64,000 nucleotides of DNA, from contig CM064632.1 in the NCBI GenBank assembly GCA_032717465.1, positions 25,301,249 through 25,365,248 of the forward strand, in the 5' to 3' direction. The notes beneath the pieces were generated by a model. It was not told the origin of the DNA and ran no database searches. It saw nothing but the letters and a program-made list of their open reading frames with translations. The translations under genes were made by a program, and so were the position numbers. This DNA is from Coenobita brevimanus. Its lineage: Eukaryota > Arthropoda > Malacostraca > Decapoda > Coenobitidae. Positions 35,268-49,804 of this stretch are shown here, piece by piece; position 1 is the stretch's first letter, and the number at the start of each line of letters is the position of its first letter.

Positions 35268-35412
35268 GCTGATATTTCGAATATATATTTAGTTAACTGC
35301 CATTTGGTATATAGAGGCACATAAATGTTTCCGTATTACCTGGCGTAAAATCACAGGTGGGAATTGCGTATGGTATTGCTGCCTGTTTTATGTGGTATAG
35401 GTAGGGTTTTGT

Positions 35413-35469
<57 letters not shown>

Positions 35470-36479
35470 GGGTTAGAATGTTTGTTTTATGTTCTATCTT
35501 TCCTCTTCCTTTTCATGTTAACTAACACACTCTTCTTCTTATGAGTCAGCTTAAGAATAGAATACTGACCAACTATGAGAGAGAGGGAGAGAGAGAGAGG
35601 GGGGGGGAAAACAGTATTAGCACACACAGGCACTTATAACTCACTCACAGCTGAATAAAATCGTCTGGCTTTAGCTTGAAGAGATTACTCTATATTTCCG
35701 AACTAGAATGGGTTAGAAAGGCAAAAATAACTCTCCCTTAAATATTCTTATAGTCAGTTTGACCCCGTGAGTCCGATGACCTATTTTCATTTTTTTTTTT
35801 TTGTCCACTTTTTTTTTTTCACATATGTAGGACTTTTCGTACTGAAGATGCTAGTTATCATTTTATTTATCCTGTGTTACCTGGTCATTCTCGTAGGGTG
35901 AGTAAAAATCGTCTTGTAGCTTAATTAAAACGAAAAATAAGTCCCTTGTACTGAACAGGTGAACAGACTGTAGGAATCTGGCTTTAAAAGATCCAGTCGT
36001 ATATTGAATCACGCCACTTATTTCCTCTTAACCCCTTCAGTACGATGTTGGCATTTACCATGTATTCTTGACAACTTCAGATGGTTTCGTGAAGGGATGG
36101 CGATGTCCAAGCACCTTTTCTTCAGCGACTTCTGCACATTACACCTAAGTATCCCTTGTATGTATCAAAACTGAAACGATATAGCCTAAAAAACATACCA
36201 GTACAAGAGAACTCTAAGGTGTAATATGGAAAATAAATCGCTAAGGAGAAGGTGTTATGGAGCCATTATTCCCACATAGGAACGAGCCTTTGTTTCCTTT
36301 TCCCTCCCTCGCGGTGCGGTGTTGTCCTTTGAAGTCTCTTGCAGGCTCAAGACAATTTTATTCAGCTTATAAGAGACCACCGCATGGGTCGTAAAATCGT
36401 CTCCATTATCCCTTCAACACACGAGCGTCTTACGTCATTCACTTTATTTACCAGAAGACGATTTCAAGCTTTGACTTCT
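35094..36479. repeat. No gene; microsatellites, satellite monomer and MITE family C remnant
   Basis: (TC)n lies at 35214-35262, (GT)n at 35413-35464 and a GA-rich patch at 35576-35608. A satellite-family monomer (CACAGCTGAATAAAATCGTC) is at 35640-35670. TTAACCCCTTCAGTAC at 36028-36043 is another end of the TTAACCCC-type MITE. At 36085-36290 there is a worn family C copy (CACCTTTTCTTCAGCGA, AATAAATCGCTAAGGAG). Confidence 0.65.
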
Positions 36480-36754
36480 AGCATTAGGAGAAACACATTG
36501 AGGTGGTTTGGCCATGTGGAGAGGATGGAGAGTGAGCGACTGACGAGGAGAGTGATGTGAGGTGAAGGGGGGGAGAGGGAGGGGGAGGCCAAGAATGAGA
36601 TGGAGGGATGGAGTGGAGAGGTATCTGAGAGAGGGTGTGTGTGAGCTGGGAGAAGGGTAATGAAATGGCGGGGGACAGGGCGACATGGAGGCTATTTGTT
36701 TGTGACCACCCCTTGCGGGATTGAGGCGTCTGGCAGTTGATAGATAGATAGATA
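36480..36754 (+). mobile_element. RTE-like LINE, short 3' fragment
   Basis: It encodes RRNTLRWFGHVERMESERLT and then untranslated or frameshifted family sequence to GGATTGAGGCGTCTGGCA. A GATA tail follows. GACTTCT occurs on both sides (36473-36479 and 36755-36761), a plausible 7-bp target duplication. This is one of the shortest copies in the window. Confidence 0.8.
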
Positions 36755-36770
36755 GACTTCTTATACTTTG

Positions 36771-36959
36771 TTCATTTAAACTTGGCCTAAAGGTACAGTC
36801 TCCCCATCTTAAATACGGAACTGTAGCAGTGGATTAACGCTAAAATATGATCCTAGTCACGAGGAAGTGCTGTGGAAAGGATGTGGAGTCGTAGTGTTAT
36901 TTTCTACCACTGAGCTTTGTGAAACTAACGGACGAAAATCTGGGCCAAGTTAGGGTGAA
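36771..36959 (-). repeat. MITE family B, inverse copy with both termini
   Basis: It starts TTCATTTAAACTTGGCCTAA and ends GGGCCAAGTTAGGGTGAA, so the last 17 bases are an inverted match of the first 17. The length is 189 bp. It is the clearest example of the family's terminal inverted repeats. Confidence 0.85.
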
Positions 36960-37036
36960 TGGGCTATTGATGTTTCAAGTTTAATTTCGTCTGTTGGTAG
37001 GAAATATATGATAAAAGAGAGTTATCCTGTACTTTT

Positions 37037-37225
37037 TGTACGCTAACTTGGCCTAAAACTACCATCTCTCCGTAATGAATGCTGAGTTGTAACAATAGCA
37101 TAACACTAGAATATGATGCTGGTCATAAAGTGCTATGGAGAGGATGTACAGTTCTAGTAATGTTTCTGACTAAGCTACGCGGAATAAGCTACAAAAGGAC
37201 AAAAATCTTGACCAAGTTAGAGGTG
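37037..37225 (-). repeat. MITE family B, inverse copy
   Basis: Its left end is TGTACGCTAACTTGGCCTAA and its right end GACCAAGTTAGAGG. It sits only about 80 bp from the preceding copy in the same orientation. Confidence 0.75.
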
Positions 37226-38660
<1,435 letters not shown>

Positions 38661-39010
38661 AATGCCAGAGTTGTGCCCACCAGGGGATGGTTAATAATGG
38701 AACCCAAACAGGGATCTTGTTCGAAAAGAGGATATGTGATTGGATATTCCACCTTATCTTGAACATGTAAATCGTAAAAGTCATTCCCAATTACCCTCTT
38801 ACGGTTGTACCGTAGATCCTCAAGTTGTATCGTAGAGCCTCGAGGGAAGGCTCCCAAAGTCGAGTACATTAATGACAGAGGATTAGTCTACTTTCCTTGG
38901 TGGCATTACTTGATAAACCTCCAGTCACCTCGTGGGGATCGAACCTGTGCATGGTCATCACTACGATTGGCACATTCTAACCGCCACACCACCGCAAATT
39001 ACTTATCAAA
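38661..39010 (-). mobile_element. Candidate tRNA-derived SINE
   Basis: On the minus strand there is a near-canonical polymerase III B box, GGTTCGATCCC (complement at 38935-38945), and an A-box-like segment TGTGGCGGTTAG (complement at 38977-38988) about 40 bases before it. The head therefore looks tRNA-derived. The body probably runs down to about 38660. The 3' tail and target duplication were not identified. Confidence 0.55.
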
Positions 39011-39272
39011 TTGCAGTTCCAGATTAACCCCCCAACACGTGGTGAAGGAATTTACGCCAGCACGATGATGTTCTTAGTCTTGCAATCTACAGAACACTTT
39101 ATTCAGCTGAGCAGAGAGATTTCGAACTGGCGAGGGTAGCTTTAACGTTCACTGGCCCCGTAAAAAACAAAGGGGTATTTTCTATGCTCCTAATCTCTCG
39201 TCGATAGCAAGAATAAACAAACACAGACGCCATCGTAATAATGACGTTAGTGTCCTGCTGTACTATGTTCTC
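39011..39272. other. No gene seen
   Basis: It contains one worn copy of the ATTCAGCTGAGCAGAGAG satellite motif near 39100. I recognise nothing else. Confidence 0.4.
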
Positions 39273-39455
39273 TTCACTTTAGGTTGTCCTAAAATTATTA
39301 TCTTCCCATCTTGAATACTACATTGAAATAATAGATTACTCCTAGAATATGGAGAAGTGCTGAGAAAAGGATGCAGAGCCATAGCAGTGTCTGTTTTTGC
39401 CACTGAACTACGTGAAATAAGCTGCGAAAGGACATTCACCGTACTAGGCTTAACA
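39273..39455 (-). repeat. MITE family B, inverse copy
   Basis: The left end is TTCACTTTAGGTTGTCCTAA. The interior has TCTTCCCATCTTGAATAC, GGAGAAGTGCTGAGAAAAGG and CACTGAACTACGTGAAATAA. The right end is eroded. Confidence 0.7.
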
Positions 39456-39910
39456 GAATCGTCTGCCGGTGACAGCAATAAGATATAGCACTTCGTTGTA
39501 GTAATTTCCAGTAACAAGAACGCAATAGTCTATAAATAAAACAGATGTAATGGAAGTAAAGACACAGTGTCCTGCATCCTTCCTTCAGCATTTCCAAAGC
39601 TTTACAAAATCGTCTTTCGGTAGCAAGAATGGAATATAATACGTCATGGCTGTAATGGCAGAGTTTCCTGCATCCATTCACCTCCCCCCCCACCTCTCAA
39701 CTTTCTTTACAACGAATTAACGCTGCCAAGTTGGGTCCTAGAATGGCAGTCCACCAGTACGCAATTTCGGCAGCTTCAACTGTCCTCCCTCCGCCTCTGT
39801 TGTGCTGTTTGATGTGAGTGCTGAGGGACGCTGTGTGTGAACTACGGTGCTGGCTTAGAACCGTTTGTCTCCGTGCTGGGTAGCCGTATTGTATGGGTGG
39901 CTATACTCTG
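39456..39910. other. No gene; two GCAAGAATGGAATATA-type repeats
   Basis: ATCGTCTGCCGGTGACAGCA (39452) and ATCGTCTTTCGGTAGCAAGA (39610), each followed by similar sequence, form a direct repeat of about 155 bp related to the satellite family. Nothing coding. Confidence 0.5.
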
Positions 39911-40113
39911 TTCACCTTAGCTTGGCTCAGATTTTCGTACTTTTACATTATTTCGCGTAGTTCAGTGGCACTAGAAGAGAGTGCTGCTGCTCTACATCTG
40001 TCCATAGCACTTCGTGATTAGCACTAATACTATTATTATATTGTTTCATCTGAGCACTCGACGATGGAGATGCGGTAGTTCAAGGTTACGTTAAAATGAA
40101 GGAATAGGTATAG
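39911..40113 (+). repeat. MITE family B, direct copy
   Basis: It is preceded by CTATACTCTG and starts TTCACCTTAGCTTGGCTCAG. It ends CAAGGTTACGTTAAAATGAA with GTATAG just beyond. The outer CTATAC...GTATAG suggests the inverted repeats may be longer than 17 bp. Confidence 0.75.
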
Positions 40114-40149
40114 CATGTGGTTAGGTTCTGCAGACTGCCCTTGGTAAGG

Positions 40150-40905
40150 TCATTTTACTGTAGGTGGGGTTGTGTTGGTTGGACTATGTTACGTTCGCTT
40201 AGGATAGGTTGAATTAGGTTAAGTTAGGCTGCGTTGGGTTAGGCAGGGTTCTATTAGATTAGATTATGTTTAGGTTGTGTTGTATAATGTGAGTGATGAG
40301 GGGCTGTGTATTTCATCGGGCTGCAATGACGGTATGGTAAGCAAGTAGGTTGCATAGTCAGTGTATTGGTTAATGATGAATAGTATGTGGATAGGTTGCT
40401 TTATCTGCCAGTGGGGAGAGACCATGTGTTACGCCATGTGTAGGCTAGTAAGGCAGTACATGGAAAGGTTCTGTTGTTGTGTTGTCTCTGTAGTTTGTCG
40501 GTTAGGTAGGTTTTGCCACTTACGTCAGCTTGGGTTAGGTTTGGTTAAGTTAGGTTAGGGTGTGATGGGTTTGGGTTAGGTTGTGTTGTGTTGAGTTAGG
40601 TTAGGTTGTGTTGTGTTGAGTTAGGTTAGGTTGTGTTGTGTTGAGCCAGGTTAGGTTGTGTTGTGTTGAGCCAGGTTAGGTTGTGTTGTGTTGAGCCAGG
40701 TTAGGTTGTGTTGTGTTGAGCCAGGTTAGGTTGTGTTGTGTTGAGCCAGGTTAGGTTGTGTTGTGTTGAGTTAGGTTAGGTTGTTATGAGTTAGGTTAGT
40801 CTGTTGCGTTGAGTTAAGTTGTGTTAGGCTACGTTGTGTTGAATTATGTTAAACTGTATTTTGTTAGGTTAGGTTGTGTTGGGTAGGCTGAGTTGTTTGA
40901 TGTGG
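40150..40905 (+). repeat. Degenerate TTAGG-type telomere-like repeat tract
   Basis: The plus strand is full of GTTAG, GTTGT, GTTGG and GTTGA pentamers in a shared five-base register, e.g. near 40195-40290 and 40530-40575. TTAGG (GTTAG in this register) is the canonical arthropod telomere repeat. The best-ordered part is the 25-bp higher-order array annotated separately. Whether it is an old internal telomere or a chance expansion is inference. Confidence 0.65.
40580..40800 (+). repeat. 25-bp higher-order array of telomere-like pentamers
   Basis: There are eight to nine tandem units of exactly 25 bp. Each unit parses into five pentamers: GTTGT twice, GTTGA, GTTAG (GCCAG in the middle units) and GTTAG. 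Unit starts fall at 40580, 40605, 40630, 40655, 40680, 40705, 40730 and 40755. The first, second and last units have GAGTTAG; the middle ones share GAGCCAG, so the array spread by local duplication. Confidence 0.9.
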
Positions 40906-41533
40906 GTGGTGAGAGGGTCGCTTAGACTCCTTTGTCACTGTGTAAGGGGCGTGTGTGTGGTACGTGGATAGATTCTGTTGTTTTTAGCCAATACGTTTGC
41001 AGATTGTAAAGTCTGTGCATGGGTAAGCTTACAGTGTTTACCTATGTGTTGGGAAGCAAAACACGAGGGTTTGACACCAATTGGTGAGCCGCATTTATTG
41101 GTTTGTGTACTGAGACGTGTAGACAATTAGCATGAGTGACTGAGCCCGAGAATTTGGAAGGGATCGAACAGGAATTTGCAGTGTATGCGTAGGAGGTGAG
41201 CAAGAGCGGAAGACCCCGACTGAAAGATAATATTAACTTCTGTGTTATCTGTGCCGATGTGCATTTTTAGTTGGTGTCAGAAAGATTTAAAGAGCATACC
41301 CATTCAGTACGAGAAGGTCTTTTTCATTATATTCTGGCCGCATCTGGACATTTTTTTCTTCAGCTCATAAAGGACTAACCAGGTATCGAGGACTAAAAAA
41401 ATACCCTGTTTTTATTTCATCTTTCCACCTCGTCCACGCTTTCTCTGTCCTTCTCTCCCAGGCAGCCTCATACGCTGTCCTAGTCAGTCTCACCACCACC
41501 ATAACCACCACCAGCACCTCTGTCAACATCCTC
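40906..41533. other. No gene recognised
   Basis: No protein-like frame, RNA gene or repeat relationship was seen. Confidence 0.4.
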
Positions 41534-41806
41534 TTAACATCTTGAGTGCTGTGCCAACTTTGAATTTTGCCCTGGGTAGCTTCACATTTTTCTGTTCAGT
41601 ACAGAGTAGATTGATCCGTAGTATTTTTCTTCTTGCTTTTTCTAGACGATTTAATTCCCCTTCTCATAAACTTACCGAATTGGAAGAGTTAATTATAGAT
41701 TCATTGGCCTCTTAACTATTCGGAGGGGGGGGGGACTCCTAACCTGAATTATCTTTATAGCAGTTAAGATAAAACTGAAACCACGCCGCCGGACTGAAGG
41801 GGTTAA
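41534..41806. repeat. TTAA-flanked MITE (piggyBac-like ends)
   Basis: TTAA is at 41534-41537 and 41803-41806. The left end is CATCTTGAGTGCTGTGCC, the right end (reverse complement) CCCCTTCAGTCCGGCGG: an imperfect match of the kind seen in the 544-2317 insertion and at 6489, 36028, 50860 and 61086. Confidence 0.55.
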
Positions 41807-41836
41807 ATGGACAGTATTCTTATATTTGGTGGCTCT

Positions 41837-42060
41837 GGCCCGTCTTCACGTCGGATAAGGAAGCTCCCTAACACCTCTTCCTTACCGATTTATTTTTGAA
41901 TAGGGCTCGGTAATATTGTTTTGTACATTATACATGCAGAGTGTAGTGATATTAGAAAGACTTAAATACCACCAAAGAGGACGGCTAGGTTGTAATAAGC
42001 AAAATAAATCGCTTAGGAAGAGGTGTTAGGGAGCTTCCTTAACTGACGAGAATACGGACC
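41837..42060. repeat. MITE family C, best copy
   Basis: It is 224 bp with inverted ends of about 60 bp. The left end is GGCCCGTCTTCACGTCGG with AAGGAAGCTCCCTAACACCT. The right end is AGGTGTTAGGGAGCTTCCTT with AACTGACGAGAATACGGACC. The inverted match is perfect across CTTCCTTA/AAGGAAGC-type blocks. The interior is AT-rich with no coding content. Confidence 0.85.
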
Positions 42061-42129
42061 TGTATCACTCTCCTTATCAGTTCATCTCTTCATATGGCAC
42101 GTGTATGTTCGCCTGTCTGATGTTCTTGT

Positions 42130-42545
42130 ATTTTGTTCATTTCGGTGTTATTCTCCGTAGCACTTGTTTCGTACCGATTTATTTTCTGTAGTACACCTTC
42201 ACCTTCGCTTGTATGTTAATGATATCGTTTTAATGTCAAAATGCCTCATACCAATAACCCATATAATGTTATAAGGATTAATATGCAGAATGAATCACTG
42301 AAGAAGATATAATACGAAATCACCAAAATCACTTTGGCTTGTATTTTGTTCGGTAAAGGAAGCTCCCTAACATTTCTTCCAAAGCGATTTATTTTGTTTA
42401 TTACTTCCTACTATTCTCGTATGTGTTACTTCATCAGAAATCGCCATACTCTTCGTGAATAACATACAAAATGTTTTAATCAACCATATAAAAAAAAACA
42501 AATCACCAAGGAACGGGTGCTAGGGAACTTCTTTAAACAAAAGAG
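42130..42545. repeat. Two further MITE family C remnants
   Basis: Around 42130-42345 and 42345-42545 the family's ACCGATTTATTTT and CTCCCTAACATTTCTTCC segments recur. The second copy's right end (AATCACCAAGGAACGGGTGC) passes straight into the tandem array at 42545. Confidence 0.65.
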
Positions 42546-43005
42546 AATATCAAGGCGTAATACGCAGAACAGAGAATATCAAGGCGTAATACGCAGAACA
42601 GAGAATATCAAGGCGTAATACGCAGAACAGAGAATATCAAGGCGTAATACGCAGAACAGAGAATATCAAGGCGTAATACGCAGAACAGAGAATATCAAGG
42701 CGTAATCTGCAGAACAGAATATCAAGGCGTTATGCGGAACAGAATATCAAGGCGTAATATGCAGAACAGAATATCAAGGCGTAATATGCAGAACAGAATA
42801 TCAAGGCGTAATATGCAGAACAGAATATCAAGGCGTAATATGCAGAACAGAATATCAAGGCGTAATATGCAGAACAGAATATCAAGGCGTAATAATTATG
42901 CAGAACAGAATATCAAGGCGTAATAATTATGCAGAACAGAATATCAAGGCGTACTATGCAGAACAGAATATCAAGGCGTAATATGCAGAACAGAATATCA
43001 CTACG
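42545..43005. repeat. 27-29-bp minisatellite, 16 units
   Basis: I count 16 occurrences of AATATCAAGGCGTAATA-like units with GCAGAACAGA spacers. The first six units are 29 bp with TACGCAGAAC, and later units are about 27 bp with TATGCAGAAC. The array starts inside a family C MITE remnant. Its core (GAGAATATCAAGGCGTAATA) resembles the family's interior, seen as GAGAACTCTAAGGTGTAATA near 36202. The short Arg/Asn frame here is an artefact. Confidence 0.9.
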
Positions 43006-43204
43006 CTGACGGGAATACGGCTCCTATGGGACTAACCACTTCACCCCCATGACGCGTGTGTGTGGCTGTATTCTCGCTGCCCCTTCACGATTTCCTCAAG
43101 TTTTGGATAGATCACTTGAAGTCACGGGGTTAGGAACAGTCTGCATTAACGCGTTCACAATCTTTCTCTCTCCAAAAAAAAAAAAAAAAAACACGTCATT
43201 AGAT
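43006..43204. other. No gene; TAACC...GGGGTTA-ended segment
   Basis: CTAACCACTTCACCCCCATG near 43022 and GAAGTCACGGGGTTAGG near 43118 could be worn ends of a TTAACCCC-type MITE. A 17-base A run is near 43175. Confidence 0.4.
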
Positions 43205-43716
43205 TGGGGGTGTTTAAGGTGTACTGCACAGTAACGATAAACTAGGAGGTATCAGGGAGCCTCCTAAGCCCACTAGAACAGATGTAATATAGTTTTACAA
43301 ATGAAAGAAAACGTGCCAGGGAGTAATCTAAACCCACGAGAACATGTATACTGTATAATCTAAGAAAGCTGCTAAGCCCCCTAGAACAGGTGTAAAGTAC
43401 GTACAGTAAAAAACGAAAGAAAAGGTGTCGGGGAACTTCCTAAATGCACTATGCAATAAACAATAATCCAATGATTCTGTGTCAGGGAGCCTCTTAAGCC
43501 CACGGAATTAGGTGTATTATAGTAAAAAAAAAAAAACGAAGGAAATGGTACCAGGGAGCATCCTAAGTCCAGCAGAAGAGGTGTACTATGCAGTAAAGAA
43601 TAATCTAAGGAAGATGTGTCAGGGAGCCTGCAAAACCCACGAGAACATGTGTACTATACAGTATATAAATAATGGACAAGAGGTGTCAGGGAGCCTCCTA
43701 CACACACGAGAATAAT
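43205..43716. repeat. ~70-90-bp tandem array related to MITE family C ends (left part)
   Basis: About seven units share GGTGTCAGGGAGCCTCCTAA, GCCCACGAGAACA, GTGTACTATGCAGTAAA and AATAATCTAAGGAAG. The pattern AATCTAAGGAAGAGGTGTCA with GGGAGCCTCCTAA and CCCACGAGAA parallels the family C end AATCGCTTAGGAAGAGGTGT with TAGGGAGCTTCCTTAA and CGACGAGAATACGG. The array is cut by the LINE and continues at 46911. Confidence 0.8.
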
Positions 43717-43747
43717 CTATCTATCTATCTATCTATTGCCAGACGCC

Positions 43748-45754
43748 TCAATCCCGTTTGGGGTGGTCACAAACATATCGCCTCCAAGTCACCCTGTCCC
43801 CCGCCATTTCACTGCCCTGCTCCCAACTCACACCCCCTTCTCTCATATACCTCTCCACCCCATCCCTCCATCTCATCCTCGGCCTCCCCCTCCCTCTTCC
43901 CCCCTCCACCTCACTCACATACACTCTCTTCGTCAGTCTTTCACCCTCCATCCTCTCCGCATGGCCAAACCACCTCAGTGTGTTCCTCATAACGCTTCCT
44001 ATCACATCCACATCCACACCACAACGCTCCTTTATATCCTCATTCGTCAGCCTGTCTCTCCATGTGACTCCACAGACTCCTCTTAAATAACTCATTTCCA
44101 CTGCTCTCACTCTTGACTTGTGTCCTTCCAACAACGTCCAAGCTTCACTTCCATACGTTAGAGTTGGTATCACAATACTGTCATGTAGTAACTTTTTCAC
44201 TTCCATGCTCACTTCCCTGTTTCTTATCACTGCTTTCAAAAAACCAGCAACCTTTCTTCCCTGCTGTACCCTTTCAAGCACTTCACCCTCCAAACCTCCA
44301 TCCTTACTCATCACACTACCCAAGTACTTAAACGTACTCACATTTTCCAATTCCTCACCATCCAACCTCGCTGTACATTCACTGACTTCACCTCTCTCAG
44401 AGACCATCACTTTACTCTTCCCTACATTCACCTTTAGATTCCGTTTCTTACACACTCTCCCAAACTCATCCACCAAGCCTTGCAGCTCCCCTTCGTCTTC
44501 ACTCAACAACACAGTATCATCTGCAAACAACAGTACAGGGAGTTTCCAAACACTATCCTCTCTCACCAGGGCCACTCCAACATCCACTACCCTACCTTGT
44601 ACCTCTTTTATTACCCCATCCATGTACAGATTGAACAGCCATGGAGACATGACACATCCCTGTTTCAACCCAACTTTCAAAGAGAAAAATTCACTTAGTT
44701 CACCATCCACACGCACTGCAGCCTTCGCACCATCGTACATACTCTTCACAGCATTCAACAACTTCCCATCTACTCCATATATTCTTAGCACTTTCCACAA
44801 TCCTTGTCTATCCACCCTGTCATATGCTTTCTCGAAATCCATGAAAGCCGCATACAACTTCTTTCCCTTCTCTAGAAACTTTTCCACTAAAGATCTAAGA
44901 ATGAATATCTGATCTACACAACCTCTTCCCTTCCTAAAGCCTCCCTGTTCTTCTCCAACTAATTTCTCTGTTCTTTCTCTAACTCTGTCAATAAGTATCC
45001 TACCATACACTTTTCCTATTATACTAAGAAGACAAATGCCCCTATGATTACCACACACTTCTTTTTCCCCTTTTCCTTTGTACAAGGGAATAATTATACC
45101 TGACTTCCAATCCTCCCGGACTCGACCTTCCTCCCAGGCCAATCTGCACATCTTCCATATCCATTCTACTACTACCTCTCCCCCATGCTTCAGCATTTCA
45201 CCACACACTCCATCAATTCCTAGGGCTTTCCCCAATTTAACTTTCTTCATTGCTTCCACAACTTCTATCGTACTGATTTCTTCCTGTTTTCTCACCTCCC
45301 TCCTTCTCCTAGCCATTCCCCAGCCACTTATACTCGCATTACTTCCATCCTCCACGTTCAACAATTCCTTAAAGTGTTCTCTCCATCTGCTCACTTTTTC
45401 TCCCTTCTCCACTAGTAATCTACCATTTTTATCTTTCACTCCCCTGCTAACTTCACTTCCACCCTGTCTTACTCTTTTCACCTCTTTCCAGAACATTTTC
45501 TTACAGTCCCTCCACTTTACACTCAAATTCCTTCCAAATTCCTCATCCACTCTCTTCTTACTCTCTCGTACTAATCTCTTCACCTCTCTCTTTCTTTCTA
45601 CATATAACTCTCTCTTCCGCCTCTCAACTTCTTCCACCCCCCTATTTCTCATCCATTCATTGTATGCTTTCTTCTTTTGTGCCACAGCCTGTTTCACCTC
45701 TTCAGTCCACCACGCAGTTCCTTGCAACCCCCTCCGTCTTCTCTTCCTCCACAC
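43748..45754 (-). pseudogene. LINE reverse transcriptase and C-terminal domain
   Basis: An open frame of 668 codons. After a basic linker come GSGIIIPLYKGKGEKE-like sequence, CGNHRGICLLSIIGKVYGRI, GEEQGGFRKGRGCVDQIF, AAFMDFEKAYDRV, GLKQGCVMSPWLFNLYMDGV and the catalytic LLFADDTVLLSE, followed by KYLGSVMSKDGG (thumb) and the NTLRWFGHAERM and GRGRGRPRMRWRDG blocks. FADD is intact. The true start is upstream in the endonuclease; a frameshift near 45745 separates them. Apart from that this region looks functional. Confidence 0.9.
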
Positions 45755-46790
45755 ACCATATCACATGCTGCACATATTTCTTCTGTAAATCTCCTACACA
45801 CACCTTTCACGTCTCCCATCTGCTCCATTTCATATTTGCCCAATCGTTCCTCCACTTCTCTCTTATACTCCGCCTTTTTCTCATCCTCTTGTAACCTTTC
45901 CACTCTCCTTGCAACTACTCCTTCCTCTCGTCTTTCCCTTCTTCTATTCCTCCATCTTACTTGAATTCTAATTCTGGCCACCACCAAGTAGTGGTCAGAA
46001 AGTCCACTGCCCCAACCTCTATAAACTCTTGCATCCATTACACATCTTCGCATCCTTTCATCCACACACACATAATCAATCATTGCCTTCCTTTCATTCA
46101 GTTCACCACCCACCCTTCTCATCACTCGCCATGTATACCTGTGGATCATTTTATGCCTGAAGAGGGTATTGGCTATCACCAACCCCCTCCCAGCACAAAT
46201 GCCCACTAACGCACTCCCATTCTCATCTATCTCAGCAGGCACACCCCGCTCACCAACTATTCCATCCACCTTCACATTCCCAACGTTACCATTCATATCA
46301 CCAATCAAAAACACTCTCTCATTCCCTCCAAACTTTTCCATGCACACTTCTACATTTGTCCAGAACTTATCTCTCACTCTTCTAGCACGATCTTGCGTTG
46401 GCGCATACACACACAATCGCCCACATTTGTATTCCAACTTTCAACTTTACCCACACAATCCTTGACCCAACTGATCCATACTGTCTTATGCTCCTCTTCC
46501 ATCTTTTACTCACAACTATACATACTCCTTCCTTTGCCCTCTCATTCTCACCTACTCCTGCACATATACCCCATCCATACTCCCATTCTCTCACACTTTC
46601 TCCTCTCCATTTTGATTCAGTTATTCCACATACATCCACTTTCGTACCCTCAAGCACCTGGACAACCTCTCTCTCTTTCACCTCATCATTCGCTCCCTTT
46701 ACATTCCACGTTCCGATAACCATGTCCTTTGTCCGGTCCTTGGTCGTCATCGTTTGGTCAGTCCTTGTCCGAGGCTTATTGTTTGTTTTT
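45694..46790 (-). pseudogene. LINE AP-like endonuclease domain, one frameshift
   Basis: The first piece (to 46382) has MVIGTWNVKGAND, KVDVCGITESKWRG and GVCIVVSKRW. The second (46437 to 45694) has RLCVYAPTQDRA, FLIGDMNGNVGN, TWRVMRRVGG, MIDYVCVDERM and SDHYLVVARIRI. These are the endonuclease/exonuclease/phosphatase signature blocks, which nick target DNA before reverse transcription. The frame changes near 46390-46430. The catalytic GDMN and SDH motifs are both present. Confidence 0.87.
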
Positions 46791-46910
46791 TTAGTTAGCT
46801 GTTTTCCGGGGAGGGGCACTAATCCTCCGCCAACCCTTTTAGTCGCCTTTTACGACAAGCAGGGATACTGGGGGAGTATTCTTGAAAAAAAAACCCTACC
46901 CCCAGGGGGT

Positions 46911-47010
46911 ACGAGAATAATGTTTAGTATAAAAAGAATAAACAAAGGAAGAGGTGTGAGGGAGCCTCCTAAACCAACCATAACAGGTGCACAATGCAAT
47001 AAACAATAAG
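46911..47010. repeat. ~70-90-bp tandem array (right part)
   Basis: The array interrupted at 43716 resumes here: AATAAACAAAGGAAGAGGTG, GAGGGAGCCTCCTAAACCAA and CAGGTGCACAATGCAATAAA. Confidence 0.8.

Positions 47011-49804
<2,794 letters not shown>

Larger units (their letters stand above)
43717..46910 (-). mobile_element. RTE-like LINE, most complete copy, with 11-bp target-site duplication
   Basis: ACGAGAATAAT occurs at 43706-43716 and 46911-46921. Between them lies 3194 bp: a 5' non-coding part (46910-46750), an AP-like endonuclease, a linker, RT, a C-terminal WFGH...GRGRGRP domain, stop, GAGGCGTCTGGCA and a GATA tail next to 43717. The structure (single ORF, endonuclease plus RT, no RNase H, short-repeat tail) fits RTE-type LINEs; the clade name is inference. 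Two frameshifts are the only obvious damage. It serves as reference for the truncated copies elsewhere in the window. Confidence 0.92.

Noticed and set aside
40150..40905. A true chromosome end
   Set aside because: The tract is degenerate and flanked by tens of kilobases of ordinary sequence on both sides.
42545..43005. A CRISPR-like array (regular units)
   Set aside because: Units are contiguous with no unique spacers, and the context is eukaryotic; it is a minisatellite.
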